Assembly (NCBI RefSeq): GCF_009730915.1
Contig: NC_052482.1
Location: 2,170,001-2,234,000, forward strand
Length of the DNA: 64,000 nucleotides
Reading direction: 5' to 3'
Source of the DNA: Dioscorea cayenensis subsp. rotundata
Lineage: Eukaryota; Streptophyta; Magnoliopsida; Dioscoreales; Dioscoreaceae
In this document: positions 23,211 to 35,744 of the stretch, piece after piece
Numbering within the stretch: the stretch's first letter is position 1
Layout: each line of letters begins with the position of its first letter
Notes under the pieces: generated by a model
Told to the model about the DNA's origin: nothing
The model's input: the letters and a program-made list of their open reading frames with translations, nothing else
The model's database searches: none
Made by a program: the position numbers and the translations under genes

Positions 23211-24007
23211 GGTATTGTTTGTTTACTTCTAAGTAGTTGTAATGTAACTGGTTTTACATGTAAAATATTGTTTGGTTTGCTGTAAATGAGTTTTACATTT
23301 TATGTTACTTTTGCAGCATTTTAATTTATAGCAAAATTTGTTGTAAGTTGAAATGCAGTAATATAAATGGTATCCACTAACCATCAAATTCTTCTCATAT
23401 TTAATTATAAAAATATTTAATAAAGTAAATTATCTTTAAATTTAATTATAAAAATATTTTTATGTAATAAAATTTAAAAATATCAAATATTTTTATAAAG
23501 TAATATTTATATAATTAAATATTTTTAAGACAAATATTTTTTAATTAAAATATTATATTGTTTTTTTAATCAATTATAAATTTTTAATTAATAAAATTAA
23601 ATAAATATTATATTTTTATAATGTAATATTTATATAATTAAAAAATTTTATCAAAAAATATTTTTATAATTGAAAATATTATAAAAATAATTAATAGAGT
23701 AAATGGTTTTAAAATTTAATTATAAAATTTTCAAGTAATAAAATTAAGAAATATTAAATATTTTTAAATTTAAGAAATAATTTATTTAGTTAATTAATTA
23801 TTTTTAGTTAAATTATTTTTATGAAGAGTTTTAAATAATTAATTATAATAATAGATAATTTGGGTAATTTCACCATCCCACTAACTTTCAGCTTACATCA
23901 AACTAAACATATGAAAAGAAAATGCAGTATTTTTAGTTACAACAAACCAAACAACAGTGATGTAAATTAAAATACAATATTTTTATTTACAGACTACCAA
24001 ATAGCCC
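23211..24007. mobile_element. Tourist-like (PIF/Harbinger) MITE, TSD TAA
   Basis: 797 bp, very AT-rich, flanked by TAA (23208-23210, 24008-24010). The ends are imperfect inverted repeats (GGTATTGTTTGTTTAC against GGGCTATTTGGTAGTC), resembling the element at 50204-51400. Copy C carries a single uninterrupted TAA at 62253-62255 in the collinear sequence, which is the empty site. Confidence 0.8.
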
Positions 24008-24010
24008 TAA

Positions 24011-25017
24011 ACATCGAAATTATCATTCATAACGTTTTACCATTAGAGACCAAGTAATGCTATACTTACATAAGTAGTTTCTCAAATGGCTCTCCTGAAT
24101 GATGTGGCATCCATGGCACCTTTTTTTTTTAATTAGTGAATATGACGACATTATTTTTGGTGTATTTCTCCATATAACAAATGATGAGCTTATTTAGGTT
24201 CTCAAGCCACTATTTCATTACATTCTTGATATTGATCTTTACATCTAGCTATATGATCTTTACTGGACTTAATCTTCCTTTTTCTTCTAGATAATGCAAG
24301 TATTGGCTTCATAAATGGGATAGTGAAGAATTTTAAGAAGATTTTTCAAGTAAGTGATATCAACCAAGGATCTAAGATTAAGAGCTAGAGTTTCGGGATA
24401 GTGATAGGTAAACCCAAAGTGCGGGGCATCGAACCCCTCTTTGTGGTATTTTCTATAGTCGCGGATATTATATAGACGACACACCAACTTGAGAGTGGTA
24501 AGAGGATTGTGCTTGTAGATGGTGCTATAGAGATCAATCAAAGTGGTTGATGGGGTGGTGAGAGATATTTAGTACTAGAAATTGATGCTGGGATTGGTAG
24601 AGTTGTATGATCTTTGAGGTCGAGGTTGTCAAGCCGAGAAGGTGTGGTGTTCAAATCTTGTTTGGGATCGTTACATGGGCAACACATGGGTGAGCTATTT
24701 TGGAAACTTTCACAATAAGCTACCTTGTTAGTAAGTACAACATTACTTTGTGAAAATATCTTAATTATAAGAATTAAAAATTAAAATACTTCCAAAATTA
24801 AAGTACTTATGAGTCAATACTGTGAGGGGGCAGTAGATCCCTTGACCTCTCATTGGCCAATGAAAAGAGTTATCCTCCTTTGCCCATTTAATGTGAAGAT
24901 GGTGCATATATTTATTCAAATCATCAAAATATTTATTACAATTATATCTAATTTATCATAGCACTTTCCACACATCCTCCATTCAATATGAGCGTTTGTG
25001 AGAGTTCCAAAAGTTCA
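24011..25017. other. conserved upstream flank of copy A (third part) and spacer
   Basis: 24011-24730 matches copy C 62256-62880 and 63895-64000, including 'gcttcataaatgggatagtga' and 'cgttacatgggcaacacatggg'. In C part of this can be read as an open frame (62473-62913), but in A the same frame has several stops, so it is probably non-coding. No feature seen from 24730 to 25017. Confidence 0.6.
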
Positions 25018-26060
25018 TGTTAGTGCAACCGCACTATTTATTGGCATAATTTGACACCAAGGCAGATGACGTGGTAACCATGGTGACAAGGCATAATTGA
25101 TGACATGGAGAGTATGGTGACATGAAAAGAAGACTTGGGGTGCAAGGCAAATCATCTTTAATATGGTGGAGCTATTTTTTAGTATGTTTACAACATGTGG
25201 CCAAATATCTTGAAGATCTTGGTGGAATTATTCTTGGTAACTTGTTCAATTTGAAGACAAGATCATATCAAGACCATACTTAGAGAGATATGATTGAAGA
25301 CTAAATATGGTGGAGCTTATTTGAAGAATCCTTGATGATTGAATTGATTGATTGAAGATCTATTATTGGGAAGATTTGAGGACAAAACTTAAGTGAATTG
25401 AAGATCAAGTTTGGAGAATCTTTGAAGACCAAACTTGGAAGATTGAAGACTAAGTTTGGCAAAGTTTCATGAAAGACGCATAGGGACGTCGCGCCCTTGC
25501 GAGGGATCGCGTGATGAGGAACCGAGGAGATAGGCTAGTTGCCGCGATCGGGATCGGGAGATTTGGGTCGCATCAACTCGGACTAAAGTATGACTGGGAG
25601 GTTGATGAGTCTTGAGGTCGTCCGCAATGTAACCAAAACTCAGTCAAGTCGTGATCGAGACTATATTGCAACTTATGTTACAACGGGGAGTTGCAGTGAC
25701 TAATTCTCGAAGGTTTTTAAATTAGTAGCCATGGAGATTCCAAAAGAGGTATGTGCTATATTTGGGATGTTGAGGCGTCTATATAAGCTACCTTTCTCGT
25801 AGATTGTAAGTATGACTCTTGGAGGAGAGTGGGTGAGCACTAGACAATCTAGAGAGGGTAGTGTTCTATATTGTTGAGTGAGTGAGTGACAAGTGTTTGT
25901 ACTCATCTATTTTTACCTCTTTTAGTGGATTGTTTATCTCTGGGCTTGGCTCCCAGACGTAGGCGAGTGGACGCCGAACTGGGTTATCAACGTCATGTGT
26001 CTCTTTCTTTGTTGGTTTGTGTGAGATTGCTATGAGTGCTTGAGTGTTCACTAAAACCCA
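25018..26060 (+). mobile_element. copia-type LTR (limits approximate)
   Basis: Starts TGTTAGTGCAACCGCAC and has an LTR promoter box (TATATAAG, 25780-25787). It also has the U5-like block 'gtggattgtttatctctgggcttggctcc', which I associate with plant copia (SIRE-like) LTRs. No internal coding part follows and no target duplication could be confirmed, so it is a solo or truncated LTR. Its right edge abuts an unidentified gene fragment. Confidence 0.5.
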
Positions 26061-28279
26061 CAAACCACACCGGCGGAACAACAGTTCAAGCTCAGCCAAC
26101 TCCACTTGAGCAAGTGCAGCATGCACATCCATCTCCACCCCCTCTAAGTCCTTGTGCCTAGCCACAAAGACCTTGAGACCATGGACAACATTCTTAATTA
26201 CTCCAGCTTTAGCAATGGAGGAATGATTCAAAAGACAAATGGTTTGAAGAACCTTTTTCTTTTCTTTGTACGGATTCATCCGCATTAATTAATCCCAAAC
26301 AGCATCAAATCTCTGAAGCAATGGTTCTACAGCAATGGTGGCAACTGGATATGCAACAACAACACAACAAATGATAATGCTGTCAAACATTAACTTGAAA
26401 ACCATACCTGAAGAGCCTGAGCTTTGTTGAGCTTCTTGTTGAGTTCTTGAGCTTGGGCGCTTAGTTCGTATAGAGTTGTGTTGGCCCAAAACTAGGGGTG
26501 AGCAAAACAATCCAGATCCGATGATCCGATCTGATATCCGGTTTTTTTACCCGAATTTTTTGGGTACCCGATCCGAAAAAGAGGGTCGGGTACCCGGTCC
26601 GAATTTTTAAGGTGAAAACCGGATCGGATACGGGTCGGGAGAAATTAAAAACCGGGTATCCGAATCCGATCCGGTTTTTAATATATTCATATATATATAT
26701 ATATATAATTAGATATAATAAATTTAAATTTTATATGGTTTAAAAAAAGTATCCAAATCCCTCATTTAAACCCTCTAAGATATCTTTTTTTACTTTTTTT
26801 AGACTATATAAAAATTTAAATTTATTATATATATATATTAATAAATTTAAAAATTTTTACAAGGACGTAAGTAGAAAAAAATTAAAAATCCCTTTGTTTA
26901 AATACTTAAAGAGTTACTTATATAGTTACATTATTACATATATATATACATATTAATAAATTTAAACTCTTATAGGGTTAAAAAGTAAAAAGGAAAAAAA
27001 TTTCAAATCTTTATGTCTAAGATCGGTGAAACTCTTTATTATTTTTTTGAATTTTTTTGTGGGTAGAATGATGTAAGGTTTTAATCCTCTTTATAAGTTA
27101 CAAGTTTCTCATATTTGTTTTTTTTTATGAATGTTGATGTTGTTATATAAAAAAAAATCCATGGAGTAGATGAAACTTAATTTGGATCCGGATCCGATAT
27201 CCGATCCGGTTTAAACCGGGTACCCGATTTTTAGTATCCGGTTTAAACCGGGTCGGATACGGGTCAAGCTTTTGCCGATCCGAAAAACCGGGTACCCGAT
27301 CCGGTTTTAAAAACCGGGTCGGGTACCCGGTTTTGCTCACCCCTACCCAAAACAATTGTCACATTCCACAATATTCTCCACCAACATGGAAGGGCAAGGA
27401 TGACATTTTTTCATTTTTGTCATGACTTGGTGGTAAGTGGAGAGAGTTAGTGGGGGTTGGTGGGGGAATATTTTATATTATTTTGGGGTAGGTGCCACCT
27501 ACCCATTAATATGAGCCATTCGATCAAAATGATCCTAGGCTTTGGTTTATTAGGTGAAAGGCTATATAAACCCCTCATGACAATTGTAAAAACACAATCA
27601 AGTGAAGAAGCGAAGTGAGAGTGAGGAAATTAAAGAGAAAGAAGAAGAGTGGGAAGTGTGAGAAAATATTTTGAGAGTTAGTATATTCTCCTAATATAAA
27701 AGAGGATACTGGTTTTCACCTTATTATTAGAGAGAGTTTGTAACTCCTGAAATTTTTCTACTTAATAAATTTTTTCTATTCTTGCCCGTGGTTTTACCCT
27801 AATTATTTAGGGGTTTTCCATGTAATATCTTTCTGTCCTTTATTTTTCAACATTATTCTTATTTATTTTGCTGCGGAACTGCTATAGTCGATCCTACATT
27901 TTACAACAAGTTGCACTTGTGTTCATAGCAATGGACTCGATGGACTTATCCATGAACCGAGAAACTCCGTCGATGAGGCTGTACAATGTGTCAAGTGTGA
28001 CAGTTGGGTTTGATTGTCGTTCAAGTTGGTTGAGAGGTGGAGAATGTTGAGTGTATTGAAGAGAAGGTCTTTGAGGATGGAAATGAAACCTTGGACTTCA
28101 TTTGAGATTGAAAGATGTGTGCTAGTGTTTGCAATGGCAGTGTTTGGTCCTGCAATAATGTACATGTTAATGAGAGTTGAAGATGGAATTGGCATGGGTT
28201 GAGAAGCCACTAGATATATGAGGCTGGGTAGTAGTTGCTTTGCCCAAGCAAGAGGGTTATGAGATATATACACAGAGAG
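26061..28279 (-). pseudogene. unidentified plant gene fragment, interrupted by hAT element
   Basis: Minus-strand pieces with coding-like composition surround the hAT insertion. At 27900-28030: 'TVTLDTLYSLIDGVSRFMDKSIES'-type sequence in more than one frame. At 26430-26485: 'LYELSAQAQELNKKLNKAQALQ' followed by a GTATGG splice-donor-like site. At 26061-26310: 'MNPYKEKKKVLQTICLL' and 'VHAALAQVELAELELLF'. A TAA lies between the last two. I do not recognise the family. The helical, Leu/Ala-rich composition suggests an alpha-helical protein. The pieces are too short and broken to be an intact gene. The LTR at 25018 cuts the 3' end. Confidence 0.35.
26493..27345. mobile_element. hAT-type element, TSD CCCAAAAC
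   Basis: 853 bp with terminal inverted repeats TAGGGGTGAGCAAAAC/GTTTTGCTCACCCCTA and a perfect 8-bp target duplication CCCAAAAC (26485-26492, 27346-27353), diagnostic of hAT. Both ends carry multiple GC-rich motifs (ccgatccggtt, gggtacccgg) unlike the AT-rich middle. No transposase. It interrupts the gene fragment above. Confidence 0.9.
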
Positions 28280-28895
28280 CAAGGTTGTTATTCCCTTGAA
28301 AATCCAGGGGATTGATGGGTTTGACCGGATCGAACAGAGATTGAACCGGGATCAATAATAAAATATTAAAAAAAATATATTACAGTAATTAATAATGATA
28401 AAAAATAATATAATCTATATTTTAACAATTAAAAAACACAATTAATTAAATATACTATTTAAAACTTTAATTTTATATATTTTCTTTGATTTTTAAAATA
28501 TTTAAATATAATTAAATTTAACATTTAATATTTTAGTTTATATGATAATAATATCATTGATTTTTTTAAAAAAATATAAGAATATTAAAAAAAACCAAAT
28601 AATTCTCCTCTCTCTCTTCTCCCTTACTCTTCTCCGTCTCTCTCTCGCTCTTGTTTCTCTCACTCTTCTTTGGCTCTCTCTCGGTTTGGTTTCTCCTCTC
28701 ATTTTTCCAGCACTCCCTCGCTTTCTCTCACCACCAGGTCAACTAATTTTCAGGTTTTCAAGTAAACTGATTCATCTGATTTTTGCCCTTGTTATTTTAA
28801 GACTAAGTCAAAGTATGTAGTTGGATTGGCCTCATGATTGATTTTCGATTTTTTCGATTGAATCAGTTGGGACTGGTCCAAATTTGACAATCTTG
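28280..28895. mobile_element. putative hAT-like non-autonomous element
   Basis: Terminal CAAGGTTGTTA against CAAGATTGTCA (inverted), with 'gggtttgaccggatcgaac' near the left and 'gattgaatcagttgggactggtcc' near the right end. I see no convincing target duplication. A CT-rich tract (28600-28700) lies inside. Confidence 0.5.
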
Positions 28896-29079
28896 ATATA
28901 AAAACAAAGGTAAAAAAAAATTAGAGAAGAAATTTATTAATAATGTACTTTGAAAAAATCTAATCTACTCCATGAAAAAAAACTCAAAACAAAACCCAAC
29001 TTTGAACAAAAAGTGGTTGGCATGTGTTAGGTGTCTTTTGAGCGCACTTTCACGAACTTCCATGATGATGGTATGCGGC

Positions 29080-29587
29080 TAGTGGTGTCAAACGGGCCGG
29101 CCCGGCCCGGCACGGCCCGGGCCCACACGGTCTTGCACTATGCATGCTTGGGCCGGCACGGCCCGTCTAGAAATCATGCCGGGCTGGCACGGCCCACTCA
29201 ACCACTGCGTCGGCCCAAAGACGCTGCCGTCCCAATTATATTATATTTATATTTTTTTATTTTAAACCCCAAAAAAATATAAAAAAATAACCCTAAAAAT
29301 TGCTAAAAAAATATAAAAAAATATACTAAAATTCAAAAACATAGAACTAAAAGCCTTATTGACTAAAAAAACAAAAAATATACCAAAAAAAGAAAAAACT
29401 TACATTTAGTGTGTCGGGCCATGTTGGCTCGAACGGCTCATGACCACAAACCCCCTGCCCAAAGATAGCCCGGGTATGGGCCGTGTCTCGCCCGAGCACT
29501 GCATCAGAGATCGCTGCTTGGGGCCAAGCACGGCCCAACTCGTGCTCGGGCGGTACTGGCCCGGGCACGTCCCGCTTGACACCACTA
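29080..29587. mobile_element. GC-rich hAT-like element
   Basis: Terminal inverted repeats TAGTGGTGTCAA/TTGACACCACTA with dense 'ggcccggcacggcc' motifs at both ends and an AT-rich middle. Flanks give only a partial 8-bp match (5 of 8), consistent with an old hAT insertion. A (TA)n run follows at 29596-29630. Confidence 0.65.
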
Positions 29588-29593
29588 TGCTGA

Positions 29594-29633
<40 letters not shown>

Positions 29634-29639
29634 ACATTA

Positions 29640-31563
29640 AAATTTAACAAATATATTTTTTATAAAATATAAATAAATAACTTGTTAGGAAATACGTGAA
29701 CCAGGACATAAAATCAATAACATTTCTGCTCTTAACATGAGATTTGAACTTATTTGCTCAATTAAACATAATATTTTATATAAACAAAATTAAGATTTGA
29801 GCCTATTTTTTTAATAAAATTTAAAATTTTACATTAAAAATTTGATACTAATAAAATAAATCGTTATTAATGTTTACATGTTTTTTTTTTGTCTTAATTG
29901 AATAAAAAACAAAAAAGCAAAAACAATGGAAAGTAGAGTTAAAATTGAGTGCATATACAAAGTCAGATATTTCTAATGCATGATCAAGTGATGTGACTGA
30001 TAACTCGTAAAGTAAGAACAGCGGACTTTCCTGCCCACCTGCATGCCAACATTATTAAACAAATAATAAAATAAATAAGACAAAATATAATGCAGGTGCT
30101 GATTGCTGACAAAAACTACAACAAACATTCGTGGTTATTAATGACTGGGAAGTCACATAAAAAAACAAAGTTGTTGGGGAGAGACGATCTGAAAGAAGTA
30201 AGTTCTTAAAAGGAATAAAGGTACAATAAATGTCCGTCATGGAATCTATATCTCAATTATTTTGAAATTGCCTTAGTCAAAAGGGACTTTGATTAGACCT
30301 TTTCGATATTTTTTGTTGGCGTATTTTAATCGCCGGAAAGCACAATTATAAATAATAATAATAATATTAAGTGGTAAAATATTCAATAATTTTTTAATAT
30401 GTGATATATTTTGTTTACTGATTAGATTATATTTTTTTAATTAAAAGCTGCTTTTAATTTTTTTTTTTTAAATTTTTTCATTGTTTTTATGATGTGTTTG
30501 TAATCAATTACTAGTAGGGTGGCCCACGCTAACGCTGCAATTATCTGTAAATATATAAATAATTTTTTTATATATTAGAGTCAATAAAGATACATAACGT
30601 TTAATAATAATAAAATTTAGCATGTATTATATTTTAAAATAAATACACATAAATTTTTTACACAAGTAAATTCTAAGATAATACTGGAGAAGAAAAAAAT
30701 CTTGAATTCCTCTTCACATATAGCTTTCAAATATTTTTTTTCTTTGCATTTAAATAGTACAAACCAAACGCTAATAAACTCAAATTTTGGATCAAAATTC
30801 AAACATACATACATAATTTTTTTTTTTAAAAAGAAAAAATAGTGCTTCGACTCTTCTCTAAAACCTAATACTTGTCAACAAAAACAAAACAACAATATAA
30901 AATATTAAATCCAAATTCAATTTGGGGGAAAAATTGAGTTATTCTTTTCTCTAGTCTCATACCTCTCATTAAAAAAATTTTAAATAAAAAATCAAGGGAA
31001 ATTAATGAAAGAAAATATCACCATCTCTAATTTTGTCTAATCTTTTCCTTATTCTTACACTTATACCTTCTTGAAATAAATTTTATACTCCTCCCTTTTC
31101 TTATCCCTTGTGATATTTTTCCACTATTAGTAAATAAAAAAAGAGAAGAAAACAATTATCTACAAATGCACCACATTGACATTCTGGTAAGCATAGACAT
31201 GTTGGAGCTCCGACTCAGGAGCCGATTCTAGCTCTGATTGATTTACTGTTTCTGGCTCAAAATCAACATAGCCTATGGGATTTTTTGTGCACAATGATGA
31301 TTGTAATGAAAGCAAAGATAGTGGTCATAGTGAGGTAGGGGCCAATCAGATGAAGTTGAGGTTGGAGGAGAAGATATTGGAGACACCAAATGTGTGGACA
31401 CCATCGGCTTTAGTGAAGCCAACGGACAGGGGAAGGATGATGTTCCAGTGGAGTTTCTTGCATTTGTTCTTGTGTTTGAGTTTTTCTTTAGGTATTTTTT
31501 TATTTAGAATTATGAACAACACTATCGCCATCATTGCATGCATTAATTGCATTATCATGAATC

Positions 31564-31603
<40 letters not shown>

Positions 31604-32554
31604 GAAAATTGATAGAGTGGAAGAGATGCAGTTGGGCATGCTTGATGAATATATGATTGTTTAACTATTTATTTTTAAAAAGTTATTTAAATATTCGAAC
31701 AAAAATCTTTTTAAATTATATATTGTCCATGCTAATGTACATATCCAAATATAATCTTAGGCTTTGTGAAAGAAAATTTTAAATGTATATATGCATACCT
31801 TGATTAATGTTTTGAGTTGGTTTTGTAAAAGAAAATTGTATATATATATATATGCATACCTTGATTAATGTTTTGAGCTGACTAACAAAGAAGTTAGGTG
31901 AGATGGGTCATTGGCTCAATTAAGTATTATATAGGATGTGTGATGACTGTATAATCACATGTTAATGGATGCTATGCAATTACTTTAACCAACTTTAAAC
32001 AATTCAAAATAGGCATCTTGTCAAAAACTATAAATCAGATTTAGGTGTTGACTTTAAGTTGTAAGTTTTAACCTATATGAATTAATTAAGGCCACCTTAG
32101 CTCATATTAATTAACCTCCTTCACATGAACTCACAACACACCATTTGTTTCTTTTTATCTTTCCACTTTTTTTTTGAAGATGATCCTATTATCCACACAC
32201 ACCATTCTTAAAGTCATATCATAGAGCCTGAGAAGATAAATAAAATAAAATAAAATAAACAGTTTTATATATTTTCATGCAGAAATAAACACCATCATGA
32301 TTCAACTATGATCCTTTTCTTGTCTTTTTTCTTTCATTTCAAGTTTGAAGTTTTTTGGATGATTAATTGCTTCTTATTTATCATATAGACATACCATTGT
32401 TAACGTCATATGAGAGATCCTGAAAAAAGAAGTGTTACTTTGCCTTGAATGACACCCATGCATTACTTTGCCATTAATGCATCCTCGGCCACATATAATT
32501 TGGACCATGCTTTGACATGTGATTAAAAGTTAATTGATATAGATCACTCCATTC

Positions 32555-32617
<63 letters not shown>

Positions 32618-33099
32618 GACTACACTTCCGTAAGCAAACAACATGCACCACGTGTCGATCATTGAGATTGTTAGGGGATAGGATTAACATTATGTGTATA
32701 TATATATATATATTATATTTTTATATCAAAAGATATCATCTTAATCACTAATGGTGTGGATCTAAATAGTAGTGGTTTGAATTGCTTATGCAAGTAATCA
32801 CTAATTCATTATTATCTTTTCCTAGTGTAAAACTTTTCACAGGTAAAAGTAACATTTACATTAAACTAAACACCAAAAAGCATGTTTCACACGTAAAACT
32901 TTTTACATCACACCACCTTGCATCTACTTATTGATAACCAAACAGCCTCTTAATTAGTACAAGAGTACTAAATTTTATCATTGGACAACTCAATGAGACT
33001 TTTAGTACTGATTTTTCTAAAATGCTATTTTGATTATTTTCACTTGACACTAATCTTCTGTCTTGAAGCATTTTTGCAAGTATGCTAGCTTAAACTACT
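29640..33099. other. AT-rich spacer with microsatellites
   Basis: No supported gene. Contains (AAT)n at about 31562-31603 and about 32562-32617. A minus-strand stretch at 31190-31560 has slightly coding-like composition, ending '..ELQHVYAYQNVNVVHL', but it has frame breaks and no recognisable family. A direct repeat of 'gcataccttgattaatgttttgag' lies at about 31793 and 31852. Confidence 0.5.
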
Positions 33100-33189
33100 G
33101 TAGTTGTGGACCCCGCCAACAATTGTGGACCTGCCCTTTTCATTAAAGCTTAGTTAGGTTGCTATGCTTATAGTTGACTCCCTTAATCC

Positions 33190-33220
<31 letters not shown>

Positions 33221-34564
33221 TCACCTTGCTGGGAGAGTTTTGTGGAGAGAGGAAACTCCGGAGGGATTCCCGGACTCCCATCACATCAATGTTTGCTGTT
33301 AACCAAGCCTAAACCTCCTTTGAGCAGCCTTTTCCTCCATCCTCTCTTCTCCATTTTCCCACTCCACCTTGCTCTATTGGGATAGTTGACGATAAGTTAA
33401 TATCATCGCCGGAGCTCATACTTCTACTAGAGATCTTGACAGCCGGAGTCGAGGCTAAGGAGATCAACGAACCTCCTGTGCTGCCCGAAGACTAGGTAGG
33501 TTTTCTCACTCTCTTGGTGATGGTAGAGCTTGATGTGAGAGTTTTGGGAGAAGCTTGTTGTATATGAAATCTTAAGCATGGTTATAGGTTATTTTCTAAT
33601 GAGATGCATGTCCTAGTTGCTTGTGATTATACTCATGCAACCCTTGTGATCCTTAGAGCTTGTTATCTTTTTTCTACTCCATGGAACTTGAAACCTTTGT
33701 ATGCCACCTTGGTCTAGTTGCATGTTGTTTAGTGGGTGATTTATACTCTCATGTGTCTATGGTTGCCTTTAATGATGATGTTTGTTTGTAGAGCTTCACC
33801 CTTTTGATTAGTTTATGGCTTATCCTTGCATGGAACTATATATATATATATATGCATGCATGAGACCATGGCTATTTATTATGCAGGAAGCTATATATGT
33901 ATGCTTATATACACATGCAAGAGGCTAAATATTTATTCATACTTGAAACCACATCTACTTATAGGTTGAAGATCACTCTTGTGCCCCTTGAATATCTCTA
34001 GTTCATGGCATCCAAGGATGTATATATATATATATATATACACTCATGGAACCATCTACTTGTATATCCTTTTATGCATGAAACCCAAGCTTTTGCATGC
34101 CTAGTGAATGTGTATACATTTATAGCATGTGTGTTTAGCTTTGCTATTTTTGGCTCTTTGTGCATGCCTTTCAAAAACTCATACTTTTAGCTACCTAGAA
34201 AAATAACTAGCAACCTTGGTATTTATTCTTCTAAGATGCTAGTTATTTTGTTATGGCATGTTTAAACTACTCTATTTAGAGTTTGGATTGTGTGCAAGTA
34301 TAACTAGTGAGGCTTTCCCTTGTTGCCCCCTTAAAGTTATAGGTTCTGAATTGGTGTTAGAAAGCTCTTGCTTTATTTTGTAGAGTTGGTATTTAGGCTA
34401 GCTCATCTATAGCCTATGCATGAACTCTCCATGCTTAAGTATTCTTACCATTTGGTTGGTTCTTCCCTTCTATTATAGGATCACCTTGAGTAATAATCTT
34501 GGATTTCTTTTGGATTTAGGAGATCATCAAGTAAGTAATCTCTTGAACTCTTGTATTAAAAATT

Positions 34565-35744
34565 GGGAAAATTTCAAAAATAAACCTTGTGGTTGTTGGG
34601 TTTTGCAAAAGAGGGACAAACGAAAAAAAAAAAATGATTTACTACCTTGTGGTTTCTCTACGTGGCAAAAAGGGGAAAAATCGTGACGACCGTTAGTTCT
34701 TGCTTACGTGGCAAGGGCAAAGTCGACATTTGACATAAAAAACATATCTTCCTATGAGTTGGCACCTCATCTCAGTTTTAATGTACTGTGCTAATTAATT
34801 TGGTAATTAAGGTCCTGTAAATGCTGCCACCAAGCAGGAACTCGTACACGAGAAGCTTCTTATCAGGAGCGTAGTAATAAGCTTTGAGGGAAACGAGATT
34901 CGGGTGCTAGATCCGGCCAAGAATCACCATTTGTTGCTTGAATTCGCGTTTACCAAAGCCTGATCCTGTCTCCTGAAGACGTTTCATAGCAATTACGTTC
35001 TTATCTTGGAGCACGGCTTTATAAGCGATGCCGTAACCGCCCTTACTAGAGGAGAAGATGATCTTCTTACCTTCGTGGAGGTGATGAGAGGGAGATTTGG
35101 ATCCAATCTTGCGCCATAAGTATAGGAAGAGGATCGTGAAGGCGATGAGGAGAGCTGCTAGGTCATGGCGATGATAGCGATCAGGGTGGCATGGTTCATT
35201 CCTAAGAGGTGGATGCCCTGATCTAGTTTGGATCCTGGGGATGAGGAGATCGTGGTGGTGGTGGGGGATCCGGTGGGGAGGGTGGGATTTCCGGTGAATG
35301 ATGCCAGTGGGAAGGAGGAGAGTGAGGGTGGAATGGGACTAGTGAGGGAATTTGAGGAGAGGTTTAGGTCTTGTAGATTGGGGAGGGAGAGGACGGGGAT
35401 TGGGCCGGAGAGGTTGTTAGAGTTGAGACGGAGGGTGAGGAGATAGGGTAAGTGGTTCAAGGAGAGAGGGATCTGGCCACAGAGGAGGTTGAAGGAGAGA
35501 TCGAGGCGATAGAAGCGATAGAGGCGAGAGAGGGATGAGAGATGCCAACTCATATGAAGATATGTTTTTTTAATATCAAATGTCGATTTTGCTCTTGCCA
35601 TGTAAGCAAGAATTAACAATCGTCACGGTTTTTCCCTTTTTTGCCATGTAGAGAAACCAGAAGGTAGCAAATTAAAATTTTTTTTTCTTTTGTCCCTCTT
35701 TTGCAAAACACGACAACCACAAGGTTTATTTTTGAAATTTTCCC
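34565..35744. mobile_element. Pack-MULE carrying LRR receptor kinase fragment
   Basis: Terminal inverted repeats of about 190 bp start GGGAAAATTTCAAAAATAAA and end with the near-perfect complement. They are flanked by 9-bp direct repeats TTAAAAATT (34556-34564) and TTTAAAATT (35745-35753), 8 of 9 identical. Long TIRs plus a 9-bp duplication define a Mutator-like element. The interior is host-gene-derived (next entry) and there is no transposase, so it is a Pack-MULE. Confidence 0.9.
34800..35560 (-). pseudogene. captured LRR receptor-like kinase fragment (subfamily III type)
   Basis: On the minus strand: leucine-rich repeats ('RLDLSFNLLCGQIPLSL', 'LLTLRLNSNNLSGPIP', 'LQDLNLSSNSLTSPIP'), then 'LASFTGNPTLPTGSP' and a Ser/Pro linker. 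A transmembrane helix 'LLIAFTILFLYLW' follows, reached after a frameshift near 35158. Then come the juxtamembrane region and a truncated kinase N-lobe: 'SSKGGYGIAYKAVLQDKNVIAMKRL', then a TAG at 'LGRI*HPNLVSLKAYYY', and 'KKLLVYEFLLGGSIY' at the edge. This layout matches Arabidopsis LRR-RLK subfamily III proteins such as At1g68400. Only part of the ectodomain and N-lobe was captured and the frame is broken. Confidence 0.85.

Noticed and set aside
25866..26285. 139-codon minus-strand frame as one gene
   Set aside because: The lower half is the copia-type LTR read backwards; only 26061-26285 belongs to the unidentified fragment.
26289..26510. Hydrophobic segment 'DSIIICCVVVAYPVATIAV' as a membrane helix
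   Set aside because: A GTATGG donor-like site precedes it and an acceptor-like CAG follows, so it is more likely intron sequence; its start also lies in the hAT element.
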